DNA from: Streptococcus sanguinis SK1 = NCTC 7863
Lineage (GTDB): Bacteria > Bacillota > Bacilli > Lactobacillales > Streptococcaceae
Assembly: GCF_000194945.1 (NCBI RefSeq)
Contig: NZ_GL878507.1
Span: 821,963-885,962, forward strand
Direction: 5' to 3'
Length of the DNA stretch: 64,000 bases
Each line of letters opens with the position of its first letter. The first letter of the stretch is position 1. The notes beneath the pieces were generated by a model. The model was not told the origin of the DNA and searched no databases. It saw only the letters and a program-made list of their open reading frames with translations. A program made the translations under genes and the position numbers. Shown in pieces: positions 1 through 9,483 of the stretch.

Positions 1-210
1 CACTAGCAGAAAGAAGGAATTATATAGCTGAATCCCAATACCGCCTCCTGCTTGGTAAGAAGAGGATTTCCCTGTCAAAAAAGACCAGGAAACATGCGGA
101 AGACCTCTAACTAAGATATAGAGGATAAGAGAGGCAAGGATGGCAACAATGATACTCGCTATTGTGTAGAGAATACCAGTCGCCAATTTATCTAATTTCT
201 TAGCGTGCAT
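1..210 (-). CDS. pstA: Phosphate ABC transporter permease PstA (3' part lies outside the window)
   Basis: Only the first 70 codons are in the window. The reading begins [12 protein letters not shown] and continues into a hydrophobic helix (about residues 12-32) typical of the first membrane segment of PstA, the second inner permease of the high-affinity phosphate importer. The ATG lies inside the end of pstC, so the genes overlap by 11 bp and are probably translationally coupled. pstB and phoU would be expected just outside the window; this is an inference from the usual operon order. Confidence 0.85.
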   Translation of the reverse strand, partial: MHAKKLDKLATGILYTIASIIVAILASLILYILVRGLPHVSWSFLTGKSSSYQAGGGIGIQLYNSFFLLV

Positions 211-1117
211 AGTTTTTCTTACCTCTTTCTTTTGTAATTAGTTTAATCACACTGTTAAAGGCTAAGCTCATCATCAAGAGCACCAGAGCCAAAGACCAGA
301 GAACGTTATTGTCCACTGTTCCCATAACGGTATTTCCGATTCCCATGGTCAGGACAGAGGTCAGTGTAGCTGCTGGTGTTGTCAAAGAGGTTGGAATCAC
401 CGCAGAGTTCCCAACGACCATTTGGATAGCTAGGGCTTCACCAAAGGCACGTGCCATTCCAAAGACCACAGCTGTAAAGATACCTGAGCGAGCAGCCTTG
501 AGTGTTACCCGCCAAATGGTCTGCCAGCGCGTTGCGCCCATAGCCAGACTAGCTTCACGATAGTGACGTGGCACAGCACGCAGACTGTCCGTCGTCATAA
601 AGGTTACTGTCGGCAAAATCATAACAAAGAGCACAAAAATACCAGACAAAATCCCAAAACCAGTACCGCCAAAGACTGTACGGACAAAAGGAACCACGAT
701 TTGCAGACCGATAAATCCATAAACAACAGACGGAATACCAACTAAAAGCTCAATAGCCGGTTGCAATATCTTTGCTCCTTTTGGAGAAACCTCTGTCATA
801 AAGACAGCAGCTCCAATCGCAAAGGGAGTTGCTATCAGGGCTGACAGAATGGTAACGATAAAGGAGCCTAAAATCATTGGCAGGGCACCAAATTCCTTAC
901 CAGAAGGATTCCAGACACCACCAAAAAGAAAATCAAAAACATTAACGCCGTTGACAAAGAAAGTAGATAGACCTTTCTGAGCAACGAAGATTAGAATCAT
1001 AGCCACAATCACCACAATCAGTGACAGACAGGCAAAAGTCAGATAGCGGCCAAACTTCTCCAAGCGAGAATTTTTAGAAGGCGATAACAACTTTTTGGTT
1101 AATTCCTCATTTTTCAT
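200..1117 (-). CDS. pstC: Phosphate ABC transporter permease PstC
   Basis: This 305-residue membrane protein forms, with PstA, the channel of the PstSCAB phosphate importer. A hydrophobic helix lies near residues 25-48. The central region holds the conserved permease loop ([16 protein letters not shown], about residues 195-210) that docks onto the ATPase PstB, flanked by several more membrane segments. The length is normal for PstC. Its ATG overlaps the pstS stop codon (ATGA) and its 3' end overlaps pstA, so the genes form one tightly coupled operon. Confidence 0.95.
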   Translation of the reverse strand: MKNEELTKKLLSPSKNSRLEKFGRYLTFACLSLIVVIVAMILIFVAQKGLSTFFVNGVNVFDFLFGGVWNPSGKEFGALPMILGSFIVTILSALIATPFAIGAAVFMTEVSPKGAKILQPAIELLVGIPSVVYGFIGLQIVVPFVRTVFGGTGFGILSGIFVLFVMILPTVTFMTTDSLRAVPRHYREASLAMGATRWQTIWRVTLKAARSGIFTAVVFGMARAFGEALAIQMVVGNSAVIPTSLTTPAATLTSVLTMGIGNTVMGTVDNNVLWSLALVLLMMSLAFNSVIKLITKERGKKNYAR

Positions 1118-1995
1118 TTTGAATCTCCTTCTATTGCTGTGACATTCCCATCAGCGTCCTTGCTGACTTTCATATCGTTGATTGAGATATAGCCCATGCT
1201 GGTAACTACCCCTTTTTGAACATCATCTGACAGCATATAGTCCAGAAACTCAGCTGCCAGACCAGTCGGCTTGCCCAGTGTATACATATGCTCATAAGAC
1301 CAGAGCGACCAATTATTGGTAGCAACATTCTCTGCTGTTGGTTCGTAGTTGTTGAGTTTCAAGGTTTTTACAGACTCATCAACATAAGCAAAGGCAAGGT
1401 AAGAAATCGCACCAGGAGTTTGCGAAACGATATTTTTCACCATACCGTTGGAATCCTGCTCTTGACTCTGCACAGCTGATTTCCCATCCATGATGACACT
1501 GTCAAAGGTTGCTCGGGAACCAGAGCTAGCAGCACGATTGATAATCGAAATCTCCAAGTCCTTACCGCCCAGCTCTTTCCAGTTGGTGATTTCACCAGTG
1601 AAAATTTTCTGCAGCTGCTCGGACGTTAGATTATCCACGTCAACTTCTTTATTGACAATCACAGCAATACCAGCCACAGCGACCTTATGGTCCACCAAGT
1701 CAGACGCTTTGATTCCTTCCTTCTCTTCAGCGAAAACATCCGAGTTCCCGATTTCAACAGCTCCTGACTGCACTTGAGACAGACCTGTACCAGATCCACC
1801 ACCCTGAACATTGACTGTTTTACCGATGTTGTTAGAGCCAAAGTCATCAGCTGCCGCTTCAACTAAAGGCTGCAAAGCAGTTGACCCTACTGCTGTCATA
1901 GATTCACCACGGTCAATCCATGATGAACAAGCTGATAAGGTGAGTCCTAAGCCCAGAGCTGTCAGCGCTAAAGCAAATTTTTTCAATTTGTTCAA
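1114..1995 (-). CDS. pstS: Phosphate-binding lipoprotein PstS
   Basis: This 293-residue periplasmic-type binding protein captures phosphate outside the cell for PstCAB. It has a lipoprotein signal peptide with lipobox LSAC (lipidated Cys23), followed by the phosphate-binding motif GSTALQP and the GGGSGTG loop (about residues 65-72), both diagnostic of PstS. The start codon is TTG, preceded by AAAGGAGA seven or so bases upstream; no ATG fits better. It is the first gene of the pst operon. Pst systems are normally induced by phosphate starvation, but I did not identify a defined regulator site in the 131 bp upstream. Confidence 0.95.
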   Translation of the reverse strand: MNKLKKFALALTALGLGLTLSACSSWIDRGESMTAVGSTALQPLVEAAADDFGSNNIGKTVNVQGGGSGTGLSQVQSGAVEIGNSDVFAEEKEGIKASDLVDHKVAVAGIAVIVNKEVDVDNLTSEQLQKIFTGEITNWKELGGKDLEISIINRAASSGSRATFDSVIMDGKSAVQSQEQDSNGMVKNIVSQTPGAISYLAFAYVDESVKTLKLNNYEPTAENVATNNWSLWSYEHMYTLGKPTGLAAEFLDYMLSDDVQKGVVTSMGYISINDMKVSKDADGNVTAIEGDSK

Positions 1996-2126
1996 AAGAT
2001 TTCTCCTTTAATAAAATCAAGAGGATGGGAAGTATCTTTAGTATTTCTTACTTAGCAGAAAGAAGCTTTTTTTCAATACATTCACATCTTCAACTATATC
2101 ATATAATACCAGCTTTTCCTAATATT

Positions 2127-3431
2127 TTATCTAAATCTCAGGCCTTTTGGGAAATAATTTTTCAGGGTTTTTCCAGTGACTTTTGCAAAGCCCAGGCCGT
2201 TTCCGCCAAGGACTAGTTGGTACCAGCCGTTTGGCTTCGTTTCTGCCAGTTCAATCGTCTCGCCAGCCACATATTTCTTGAAGTCCTGATTATTTATTTC
2301 AACTCGATTTAGAACTTCGCTGGGCTTCATAGCCAAGCCTAGGGCAAAGCTAGGCTCAAAGCGATTCTTCTTAAACCTTCCTAGATGCAAACCGTTACGA
2401 GCAATCTTTAGCTTGGACAGGTCTGGCAGGCCAGAAGGCAACAAATAAAGATTGTCCCCAAAGGTCTGCAAGTCTCCGGTCAAGACTTTTTTTAAATGCT
2501 TGCTCTCAAAGTCCTGCCATAGCTTTCTTTGCTCGCTCGTCAAACGATTCTTACCTGATTTAATCTTCTTGCTACAATTCTCACCAGTAAAGCGAAAGTG
2601 AGCTGCAAACTGACCTTCACCTTTGAAGCGATGCGGATACATCCGAGCTGTCTCAGGAAAGCCAATCCCTTCAGTCATCCCGTTTATCTTAGGAATATCA
2701 ATCAATTCAAGAGGAAATTCTTCCAATAACCAAGCAACAATGTCTTCATTTTCCTCAGGAGCCCAAGTACAGGTCGAATAAACCAGACGACCATCCTTAG
2801 CAAGCATGCTCATAGCAGCTGTTAAAATCTCTCGCTGGAGCTGGGCGCATTGGGCTGGATAATCCGGAGTCCAATACTGGGTAGCATCCGGCTGCTTACG
2901 AAACATGCCCTCGCCCGAGCAAGGTGCATCTAAAACAATCAAGTCAAAATATCCGCTGAAAACCTGAGCCAGACGGTCAGCAGATTCATTGGTAACAAGC
3001 ACATTTCTAGCACCAAAGCGCTCAATGTTCTCCACTAAGATTTTAGAGCGTTTACTATTGATTTCATTGGAGACCAGCAGGCCCGTATTATCTAAAAAAG
3101 ATAAAAGATGAGTTGACTTGCCACCTGGTGCTGCCGCTAAATCTAGGACCTTCATACCCTTAGATGGCGCTGCTATCTGAGCCACCATCTGAGCTGCTGG
3201 CTCCTGCGAATAAACCAGACCAGTCACATGCTCAGCAGACTTGCCAGACACCTTGCCATAAAAGCCCCAGTCTGTCTGAGGAATGGCATCTGAGAAATTC
3301 TGTTGGCCTTCTTTCAGAGGATTGCTGCGAAAGGCCGAAATCGGCTCCTCGTCAAAAGTCGCAAAAAAGTCCGCCACTTCTGCGCCTAAAATCTGCTCAT
3401 ATTTTTCTTTAAAACCTTTAGGAAAGTCCAT
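2127..3431 (-). CDS. rsmF: RsmF-family 16S rRNA (cytosine-C5) methyltransferase (NOL1/NOP2/Sun)
   Basis: This 434-residue SAM-dependent RNA methyltransferase probably forms m5C in 16S rRNA. It shows the SAM loop DLAAAPGGKSTH (about residue 95-110), the motif IV catalytic region LDAPCSGEGMFRK (about 165-180) with the conserved Cys, and motif VI YSTCTWAPEENED (about 218-230) with the second Cys. The C-terminal third carries the RsmF-type RNA-binding extension. The ATG directly follows the TAG of the upstream phosphatase gene and has a GGGGAAG ribosome site inside that gene, so the two are coupled. Exact target base is inferred from family. Confidence 0.9.
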   Translation of the reverse strand: MDFPKGFKEKYEQILGAEVADFFATFDEEPISAFRSNPLKEGQQNFSDAIPQTDWGFYGKVSGKSAEHVTGLVYSQEPAAQMVAQIAAPSKGMKVLDLAAAPGGKSTHLLSFLDNTGLLVSNEINSKRSKILVENIERFGARNVLVTNESADRLAQVFSGYFDLIVLDAPCSGEGMFRKQPDATQYWTPDYPAQCAQLQREILTAAMSMLAKDGRLVYSTCTWAPEENEDIVAWLLEEFPLELIDIPKINGMTEGIGFPETARMYPHRFKGEGQFAAHFRFTGENCSKKIKSGKNRLTSEQRKLWQDFESKHLKKVLTGDLQTFGDNLYLLPSGLPDLSKLKIARNGLHLGRFKKNRFEPSFALGLAMKPSEVLNRVEINNQDFKKYVAGETIELAETKPNGWYQLVLGGNGLGFAKVTGKTLKNYFPKGLRFR

Positions 3432-4202
3432 CTACTGCTTCCCCTTTTCTAAATAAGGCTTCAGAGCCGATAGTTTGCACTTAGGCGCCATCATGACAGG
3501 CTGCCGAGTCTGGAAATTTAGCTGACTGCCATCTAAGGTCTGGACGATAAAGCCTAGCTTTTCCGCCATAATCGAAGCCGCCGCATAATCCCAAGGCCAG
3601 TTGTAGGAAAAATAAGCCAAGAGGCCGCCAGACAGTACCTTGCTAAAGCTAATCCCAGCACTGCCATAAACCCGAACCCCTAAACATTCCCGAGCCAAGT
3701 TTGCCAAGCCCCAATCATTGGCTTGCAGCATACCGGCATTAGAAGCCATGAGAAAATCTTGAAAAGGCCGGTCCTCAAAAGCAGGAAGTTTTTGGTCGTT
3801 ACAATAGACAGCAAAGTCTCCGCCACCATGATAGAGCTGGTCTCTAGTCACATCATAGATCAAGCCAAAACGACCAATGCCCTCTTCAAAATAGGCAATC
3901 ATAACAGCAAAATCAGCCTTCTGAGTGATAAAGTTGGTGGTTCCGTCAATCGGATCGATCACCCAGACATTGCCATCAGTAATATTATGTCGGAGTCCAT
4001 TTTCCTCTGCTAAAATAGCATCCTGCGGATAGCGGGCTAGAATCTTAGCCACCAAATCATCCTGAACCCTCCGGTCCATCTGGGTGACCAAGTCAGTGGC
4101 ACTGGTCTTTTGACTCACATCCAAATCATCATAGAGATGTTCCCTCAAAAAAGCACCAGCTTGGTAGATGATTTCTTTAGCAAAATGAAATTTATTTTCC
4201 AA
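3432..4202 (-). CDS. Inositol monophosphatase family protein (SuhB/CysQ-like)
   Basis: A Mg-dependent phosphatase of about 256 residues in the inositol-phosphatase/3'-phosphoadenosine-phosphatase superfamily; the physiological substrate is not evident. Metal-site motifs are visible: LAEENG, then DPIDGTTNF, and WPWDYAAA near the C-terminus. The open frame extends upstream to 4337, but I chose the TTG at 4202. It is preceded by AGGAAG at eight bases, it overlaps the UPF0223 stop by 11 bp, and the extra N-terminal residues are basic and unlike the family. The gene sits between UPF0223 and rsmF in one packed operon. Confidence 0.87.
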   Translation of the reverse strand: MENKFHFAKEIIYQAGAFLREHLYDDLDVSQKTSATDLVTQMDRRVQDDLVAKILARYPQDAILAEENGLRHNITDGNVWVIDPIDGTTNFITQKADFAVMIAYFEEGIGRFGLIYDVTRDQLYHGGGDFAVYCNDQKLPAFEDRPFQDFLMASNAGMLQANDWGLANLARECLGVRVYGSAGISFSKVLSGGLLAYFSYNWPWDYAAASIMAEKLGFIVQTLDGSQLNFQTRQPVMMAPKCKLSALKPYLEKGKQ

Positions 4203-4470
4203 GAGAAATGCTTCCTTTACCTTTACTTTTTGCCTCTTGAACAGCACGATAAAGCGAATAACCGCTGACGTTTTCAAACTCACGGCCGATTCGCTTCTCT
4301 TGGCCCTTGCTAGGAACAACTTGCTTGAAAGCCGCATAGGACTTCAAGAGCTTTTCCGCTTGGACTTTCTGCTCATAAGCTGCTTCTACATCATTAAAAA
4401 AAGAGAGCACCGAAGCAAGCTCTTCAGTGCTCCACGATAAATCTAGTGGGTAACTATAATTTTTGTTCAT
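4192..4470 (-). CDS. UPF0223 family protein
   Basis: A small soluble protein of 92 residues with no signal peptide or membrane segment. It matches the UPF0223 family (for example the [19 protein letters not shown] start and the middle [19 protein letters not shown]), a conserved Firmicutes family without an assigned function. It begins 2 bp after the spx stop codon and overlaps the following phosphatase start, so it is co-transcribed with both. No function should be inferred beyond this conserved neighbourhood. Confidence 0.85.
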   Translation of the reverse strand: MNKNYSYPLDLSWSTEELASVLSFFNDVEAAYEQKVQAEKLLKSYAAFKQVVPSKGQEKRIGREFENVSGYSLYRAVQEAKSKGKGSISLGK

Positions 4471-4472
4471 CT

Positions 4473-4874
4473 TTACTGAATATCTGCCCGCATGGTTGCG
4501 GATCTTAACTCTTCCTTACGATAACTACGAGGCAGAAAAGCACGAATTTCATCCTCGTTAAAGCCGATTTGCATCCGTTTGCCGTCTAAAATAATTGGGC
4601 GTCGCAAAAGACTGGGATTTTCCTCAATCAACTGAATCAAGGTTGAAATGGACAAATCCTCCACATCCAAATCTAATTTCTGAAAAATTTTTGAGCGAGT
4701 TGAAATAATGTCGTCTGTACCGTTCTCTGTCAGAGAAAGAATGTGTTGCAATTCGGGAGCTGACAGAGGGCTCGTCATGATATTATGTTCCTGAAAGGGC
4801 ACTTCATGATTTAGCAGCCAAGCACGCGCCTTACGGCAAGAAGTACAACTCGGCGATAAAAATAATGTAATCAT
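4473..4874 (-). CDS. spxA: Spx-family transcriptional regulator
   Basis: Spx proteins bind the alpha C-terminal domain of RNA polymerase and redirect transcription under thiol/oxidative stress. This 133-residue protein has the redox switch CxxC (Cys10 and Cys13), Gly52, which contacts the alpha subunit in B. subtilis Spx, and Arg92 in the RRPIILDG motif. Streptococci carry two Spx paralogues and I cannot say from sequence alone whether this is SpxA1 or SpxA2. A TATAAT box lies on the minus strand at 4911-4916, about 40 bp upstream of the ATG, so the operon promoter is probably there. Confidence 0.9.
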   Translation of the reverse strand: MITLFLSPSCTSCRKARAWLLNHEVPFQEHNIMTSPLSAPELQHILSLTENGTDDIISTRSKIFQKLDLDVEDLSISTLIQLIEENPSLLRRPIILDGKRMQIGFNEDEIRAFLPRSYRKEELRSATMRADIQ

Positions 4875-4985
4875 GCGTTTCTCTTCTAATTCTGTATAAT
4901 AACTACCTCTATTATACTAAATTTTATTTGGCTTGACTATATTTTTTTGAAAATTACTGCCGAATGTCATGAAAATATAAATTTT

Positions 4986-5918
4986 TCAACTATTTCGATA
5001 ACCAGTCCAACTTCTAGCGATCCGTTCATCACTCTGCAGCTGAGCAATCAAGCTGTCAATACCATCAAACTTGACCATCTCGCGAATCTTATCCAGCCAG
5101 AAAATCCGAATGCTATCGCCATAGATATCCTGAGAAAAATCAAAGATATTGACCTCAAAACGGAGTTCATCACCGTCAAAAGTTACATTTTTCCCAACAC
5201 TAGCCATACCACGATAGCGCTGACCATTGTGCTCAACATCCGCGACATAAACGCCATCTCCTGGAAGCAGGACTCGATCCAAAGGAGCTAGATTGGCTGT
5301 TGGATAGCCAATCGTCCGTCCTCTGGCATTACCATGAACCACAATACCACGAGTAGAAAGAGGGTATCCTAGCAATTCTTGAGTTTTCAGCATATCTCCG
5401 ACAGTAATCGTCTCCCGAATCCGAGTGGAAGAAATTTTCCGATTATCCAGATTAACCGAAGGAACGATAACAATCTTACCGTTAAAATAATCTCTCAGCT
5501 CATGTGACTCTTTGCGGTCTGAGCCAAAATGATAGTCAAAACCAGCTACCACAGCCTTGGCGCGCAAACGAGACACGTACTTCTCAAAAAAGTCTCGGGC
5601 TGTATTCCCCGCAAAATGGCTAGTAAAATCAATCAGGTAAAGATAGTCAACACCTAGACTTTCCAGCTGCGCTATCCGGTCTTCAGGACTAGCCAGATGC
5701 AGCATGAGTTCAGGCTGATAGCGGACAAAGGCCAGCTTAGGAGACTCTGGGAAGGTTAGTACTGCAATCTTGAGACCTTGCTCCGTTGCAATCTCTCTCG
5801 CTTTCTCAAAGAGTGCCTGATGCCCCTTATGCAGTCCATCGAAATAGCCTAGAACAAGGACCGTATCTTCTGTCTGATCAATCCCTTTTTCATCTATAAT
5901 TCTCTTGGTTATCATCAT
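4986..5918 (-). CDS. ribF: Bifunctional riboflavin kinase / FAD synthetase
   Basis: RibF phosphorylates riboflavin to FMN and adenylates FMN to FAD. The 310-residue protein has the N-terminal nucleotidyltransferase domain (LGYFDGLHKGHQALF, residues about 23-38, the HxGH-type site; SSTRIRETI near 165) and the C-terminal riboflavin kinase domain (GYPTANL near 205, then GVYVADVEHNG). Length is standard. Two ATGs lie in tandem at the start with GAGGA immediately upstream, so the exact first codon is uncertain by one residue. It is separated from truB by a strong terminator and may be transcribed independently. Confidence 0.95.
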   Translation of the reverse strand: MMITKRIIDEKGIDQTEDTVLVLGYFDGLHKGHQALFEKAREIATEQGLKIAVLTFPESPKLAFVRYQPELMLHLASPEDRIAQLESLGVDYLYLIDFTSHFAGNTARDFFEKYVSRLRAKAVVAGFDYHFGSDRKESHELRDYFNGKIVIVPSVNLDNRKISSTRIRETITVGDMLKTQELLGYPLSTRGIVVHGNARGRTIGYPTANLAPLDRVLLPGDGVYVADVEHNGQRYRGMASVGKNVTFDGDELRFEVNIFDFSQDIYGDSIRIFWLDKIREMVKFDGIDSLIAQLQSDERIARSWTGYRNS

Positions 5919-6040
5919 TCCTCTATTTTACTACGCATTTGCTATTTTTACAATATCCGTTCCGTGCTAAACTGCAAAATAATCAAAAAGATTTTTACCA
6001 TTCTAAGACAGGATGTTTTTCAAAATCTGAAAAAGCAAAA

Positions 6041-6076
6041 CAAAAGGACAGCAGTTGTGCAGTTGCTGTCCTTTTG
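6041..6076 (-). terminator. Intrinsic terminator downstream of truB
   Basis: A perfect 13-bp inverted repeat (CAAAAGGACAGCA / TGCTGTCCTTTTG) with a 10-nt loop. On the minus strand it is followed by a T-rich stretch and lies about 90 bp past the truB stop, separating truB from ribF. Confidence 0.8.
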
Positions 6077-6163
6077 TGAGGTTTAATGAAATCATTATAA
6101 CATGCAAGCGCACATTTCATATTACAAAAGAGTAACAATCTTTTGACAATTCTACTGCGGATA

Positions 6164-7042
6164 TTAAAGGAAGACTTTGCGGGGCTTGTAGGCAGCTTCC
6201 CGCTTTTCCAAAATGGCTACTAACTTCTCCTTATAAAAGCCAGCTAGCTCAGCTTCTTCTGACATCAAGCTGATAAAACGGCCGTTCCTCACGTCCTCAA
6301 CTTGCTCGTCAGAAAGCTCAACCTTCACTAAATCTCCGATTCCTAATTCGAGTGGTTGGAGGAAGGACAAATCATCTACTGCTACTCGCTCTGCTATTTC
6401 ATCCAAGGTCAAGGCATCATCTAAGCTCATACCTGCTGAGGAAGTCCGTGTCAGCTGGGACATGTGACTGGCAAAGCCAAGCTTGGCTCCCAAATCAACA
6501 GACAGGGTTCGGACATAGGTCCCCTTGCTGCACTTGACTCGAAAACAAAAGCGTGCTTGTTCACCTTCATAGGAAACCGGACTGGTACGCTCAAAACTAT
6601 AGATGGTCACCTGCCGCTCTGGCCGCTCCACTTCTTGACCCGCCCTTGCATACTCATAAAGCTTGCGACCATTGACCTTGACTGCAGAATACATGGGCGG
6701 AATCTGGCGAATCTCACCAGTCATTGACTCCATCGCTTCATCAATGAGAGCTTCTTCTAAAAGCTCTGTCACTGGCGTCCGCTCTAGGAGGTCTCCACTG
6801 GCATCCTCTGTCGTTGTTGAGCAGCCTAGTGTAATCTCCCCCTCGTAGACCTTGCCTTCCTCCTGCATAAACTCGACCAAACGCGTCGCCTTGCCCACAG
6901 CAATCGGAAGCACCCCGACCACATCTGGATCCAAGGTTCCCCCATGACCAATTTTCTTGGTTTTTAAAATCTTTCGCAGCTTAAATACCGCATCATGCGA
7001 GGTCATACCCGCTTCTTTTCTTAAGTTGATAATTCCGTTCAT
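6164..7042 (-). CDS. truB: tRNA pseudouridine(55) synthase TruB
   Basis: TruB converts U55 of the T-arm of tRNAs to pseudouridine and also acts as a tRNA chaperone. The 292-residue protein begins with the family signature [14 protein letters not shown], and the catalytic aspartate is Asp38 in [13 protein letters not shown]. Further family blocks are [17 protein letters not shown] and [10 protein letters not shown] (about residue 175). The C-terminal PUA-like end is present. It starts 3 bp downstream of the alpha/beta hydrolase gene, so the two are probably co-transcribed. Confidence 0.96.
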   Translation of the reverse strand: MNGIINLRKEAGMTSHDAVFKLRKILKTKKIGHGGTLDPDVVGVLPIAVGKATRLVEFMQEEGKVYEGEITLGCSTTTEDASGDLLERTPVTELLEEALIDEAMESMTGEIRQIPPMYSAVKVNGRKLYEYARAGQEVERPERQVTIYSFERTSPVSYEGEQARFCFRVKCSKGTYVRTLSVDLGAKLGFASHMSQLTRTSSAGMSLDDALTLDEIAERVAVDDLSFLQPLELGIGDLVKVELSDEQVEDVRNGRFISLMSEEAELAGFYKEKLVAILEKREAAYKPRKVFL

Positions 7043-7045
7043 TGG

Positions 7046-7852
7046 TTAACTTTCTAAAAATAGTAAAACTCTCTTTTGGAAATCCTTATGCCCTTCATAG
7101 AGTGCGTGACCACAGTCTGGCAAAATAGTGAGCTGGCTATCTTTGATATGGTGATGCAATTCGAGCGAAGCTTCTACACCTAGAACGTCATCTTCTTCTG
7201 CTCCGATAACTAGCGTAGAACAGTTGATCTTTTGCAGAACTACCAGACTATCATGTCTTAAGCAAGATGTGGCCTGAATAGCAATCCGATGTTTATCTTT
7301 AATGCGACCAAAGATTCCCATTATTCGATAAAGGTATTTAAACTTTCCAAAGGATTTAGGTGTATAAGAGTGACTTGCAATATCCAACATTAGTTCCTTA
7401 TAGGATCCAGTCTGACTCAACTCAAGCCAGCGAGTAATCCGCTCCCTACCAAGATTGTTCAGTTTCGCAGTAGTAACTGTCAAAATTAATTTTTCAACTC
7501 TTTCTGGGAAATCTGCTGCCAACCATTGGGCAATCATACCACCTTGAGAAATTCCTAGGACAGCTACCGTTTTCAAACCTAAAACATCCATTGCTTCAGC
7601 TATATCAGTCGCCATATCTCGTGTTGTATAATTTTCTGGCAACTCATTGATTCTGCTAAAAACATACACTTGGTAAGCTGTTGCGAATTTCCTATAAGAT
7701 AGAGCAAGCATTTGCGCCATTCCCTTAACAGTCGCCAAACCATCTCCTAGGCCTGGAATGATGAGCAGAGGCTTCTTCCCTTTTCCAAAGGTCACATAAT
7801 CCATGCTCTTATCGTTAAAATGCAGGACATGATTTTTTGCGAGATAGACCAT
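7046..7852 (-). CDS. Alpha/beta hydrolase
   Basis: A 268-residue serine hydrolase of unknown substrate. The oxyanion region IIPGLGDG (about residues 31-38), the nucleophile elbow GISQGG (Ser102), an acidic residue in EEDDVLG (about 218-224) and the catalytic-type His249 in CGHALYEGH make a complete triad. No signal peptide is present, so it is cytoplasmic. It lies directly upstream of truB in the same transcription unit. Decayed remains of a different alpha/beta hydrolase lie just upstream, so this locus has seen gene turnover. Confidence 0.85.
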   Translation of the reverse strand: MVYLAKNHVLHFNDKSMDYVTFGKGKKPLLIIPGLGDGLATVKGMAQMLALSYRKFATAYQVYVFSRINELPENYTTRDMATDIAEAMDVLGLKTVAVLGISQGGMIAQWLAADFPERVEKLILTVTTAKLNNLGRERITRWLELSQTGSYKELMLDIASHSYTPKSFGKFKYLYRIMGIFGRIKDKHRIAIQATSCLRHDSLVVLQKINCSTLVIGAEEDDVLGVEASLELHHHIKDSQLTILPDCGHALYEGHKDFQKRVLLFLES

Positions 7853-7877
7853 ATTCAGAATCCTCTCAAAAGCTTAC

Positions 7878-7992
7878 TTATAAGAATGGACCAAAACCAG
7901 TTGTTAGTTTTTCAAAGCCATGATTTTCGTAAAACTGATAGGCTCCCTGTCTAGCATCCGCAAGCCAACTGTTTAAGGTCAATACCTCGGTC
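7878..7992 (-). pseudogene. C-terminal remnant of a GNAT acetyltransferase
   Basis: The minus strand reads TEVLTLNSWLADARQGAYQF and then YENHGFEKLTTGFGPFL before a TAA. This is the acetyl-CoA-binding end of a GNAT domain (the A-x-x-FYENHGFE motif). No N-terminal part in frame is found upstream; instead the reading runs into the remnant of an unrelated hydrolase. It is therefore a truncated fossil rather than a small gene. Confidence 0.65.
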
Positions 7993-8128
7993 ACATTCTG
8001 ACAGGACGATTAAGTAGCTGTTCGGCAGTTCGATTTACTTCATGACCACCTTCAAGTCCTAGTCAATCTCCCATCTCTGTCTTGACAAGCAAGGTCGGAC
8101 AGGAAATCCTTGTCTGCTCTTGCATCAT
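7991..8128 (-). pseudogene. C-terminal remnant of an alpha/beta hydrolase
   Basis: Reading on the minus strand gives MMQEQTRISCPTLLVKTEMG, then GD, an in-frame TGA, then LGLEGGHEVNRTAEQLLNRP and VRM before a second TGA. The pattern SCPTLLVK...GHEV resembles the acid-residue strand and late helix of alpha/beta hydrolases. It is abutted directly to the GNAT remnant, suggesting a deletion that joined two dead genes. The 115 bp further upstream (8129-8243) contain no reading I can support. Confidence 0.5.
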
Positions 8129-8243
8129 ATTCTTGACAGGTCTGAGCCTGAATCAGCAGTCACTTTCTATTCTTGATTTTCTCCAAAAATTTCATCAGTT
8201 TATATGGATGTTAATGATTGACTTCAAAAACTTAACGAAACCG

Positions 8244-9041
8244 TCACACTTCTATCCGACTTTCAAAAATCTGATAAAGCTGTTCAAGGCGGCAGTCCTC
8301 AGTAGTCGTTATTTCTTCCTCCGATAGGAGAACATTTTCCAATATTGGAAAAAAACCTTGAGCCAGTTCCCGACTGTTCAGCCAATCTGTCATCTGCTGG
8401 TTAAAGGCAGGATTGTCCGAAAAAATATAGTCAAAGTGGGCATAATCCTTGGTGTAATAGTAGTAAATCTCCTCCAGAGCTAGTAGTGCCTTGATGGGAT
8501 CAGCTTCCTCCAGCCAAAGACTCCTATCTAACAGATGGCTGGTTTCGAGGCCAGCCAGATCAAACATAACCAAATAAACCGCCACACCATCAGCTTGACT
8601 GGGTCTAAAATTAATCGTATCAAGGATAAACTGACGTGAGAAGCGCCGCATAAAATTTAACTCCTGTGGCTTCCAACTGTCACTTTCAAAGTGACACCGA
8701 TCCAGATTAAGAGAATCATCGACTCTGATTTCAATGTAGTGAGCAGTCATCTCTAAAATCCGAGGCAGAAAATGCCTGATTTGGTAGTCGTCATCACTCT
8801 TATTAACCACCGCGTTGAGGTATTCATAGATTAACACCTCACTCAGTTCCCTGACAGGAATGGTTTGCAAAGCTCTGAGATTCTCCTCGGAGATGCAGAC
8901 GGGGCAGGTACAAAGGGTCAGAGGAAAGTGTAAATCGCAATTAAACAGGGTGTAGGCCTCTTCTAAAAGGGCTTGCATAGCAGGGCTGAGGTCGGGCTCC
9001 TTCGGTATTTCCGGTCTAGTCTTAGCTTTTTTCTTTCCCAT
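8244..9041 (-). CDS. Conserved hypothetical protein with CxCPxC motif
   Basis: I do not recognise a characterised function. The roughly 265-residue soluble protein has a basic N-terminus, a CTCPVC cysteine cluster near residue 45 that could bind a metal, then an alpha-helical body with the pattern IPVRELSEVLIYEYLNAV and the block IRHFLPRILEM, which I have seen as conserved in uncharacterised bacterial proteins. I chose the second ATG (MGKKKAK) because GAGGAGG lies six bases before it and would overlap the first ATG. It overlaps the preceding GNAT gene and belongs to the same coupled cluster. Confidence 0.7.
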   Translation of the reverse strand: MGKKKAKTRPEIPKEPDLSPAMQALLEEAYTLFNCDLHFPLTLCTCPVCISEENLRALQTIPVRELSEVLIYEYLNAVVNKSDDDYQIRHFLPRILEMTAHYIEIRVDDSLNLDRCHFESDSWKPQELNFMRRFSRQFILDTINFRPSQADGVAVYLVMFDLAGLETSHLLDRSLWLEEADPIKALLALEEIYYYYTKDYAHFDYIFSDNPAFNQQMTDWLNSRELAQGFFPILENVLLSEEEITTTEDCRLEQLYQIFESRIEV

Positions 9042-9483
9042 ACTCATCCTCCTCTACATTAGCTAAGCTAGTCTGGCGAAAGCCATGTTTTTGGTAAAAA
9101 GCATGCGCAACCAACCGTTCATCATTAACGCCGTTGTTTAAGGCCATAGCTTTTGCACCATCTTGACTAGCTATCTTCTTGACCTTGTCCATCAGAGATG
9201 TCGCAATTCCTTGCCACCTGGCATTTCGACTGACCGCCAGAGCTAAGATCTGATAGTAGAAAGCTGTGGACACGAAAAAGTAAAGCTTGGCATAGCCAAT
9301 AAAGCCAAGAATCTGAGATTCTTTCTCAGCAACTAAACAACCGTAAGCTGGATTAACAAGAATATCCCTGAGTCTGCTTTGCAATTCATCTTTTTCTGCT
9401 GAATAGCCCAATACTTTATACAGGGGCGGCAGAACTTTTGTGTCTTCTTTCTGATATTCTTGAACAGTCAATTGATCTATCAT
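9022..9483 (-). CDS. GNAT family N-acetyltransferase
   Basis: A 153-residue acetyl-CoA-dependent acyltransferase of unknown substrate. It has strand-4 region FVSTAFYYQILALAVSRNAR, the acetyl-CoA loop ARWQGIATSLM (the Q/RxxGxG/A pattern, near residue 88-98) and the C-terminal AHAFYQKHGFRQT. The ATG overlaps the stop of the two-helix membrane protein (ATGA), and its own end overlaps the next gene, so it is part of an overlapping cluster from 11140 to 8244. Confidence 0.85.
   Translation of the reverse strand: MIDQLTVQEYQKEDTKVLPPLYKVLGYSAEKDELQSRLRDILVNPAYGCLVAEKESQILGFIGYAKLYFFVSTAFYYQILALAVSRNARWQGIATSLMDKVKKIASQDGAKAMALNNGVNDERLVAHAFYQKHGFRQTSLANVEEDEYGKEKS

Noticed and set aside
3432..4337. 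Full 301-residue frame of the IMPase-family gene from 4337
   Set aside because: The extra 45 residues overlap the UPF0223 gene by nearly half and are unlike the family; TTG 4202 has a ribosome site.
8082..8327. A plus-strand 81-codon open frame
   Set aside because: It lies across the decayed hydrolase region and the start of the 8244 gene, has no ribosome site and no recognisable domain.
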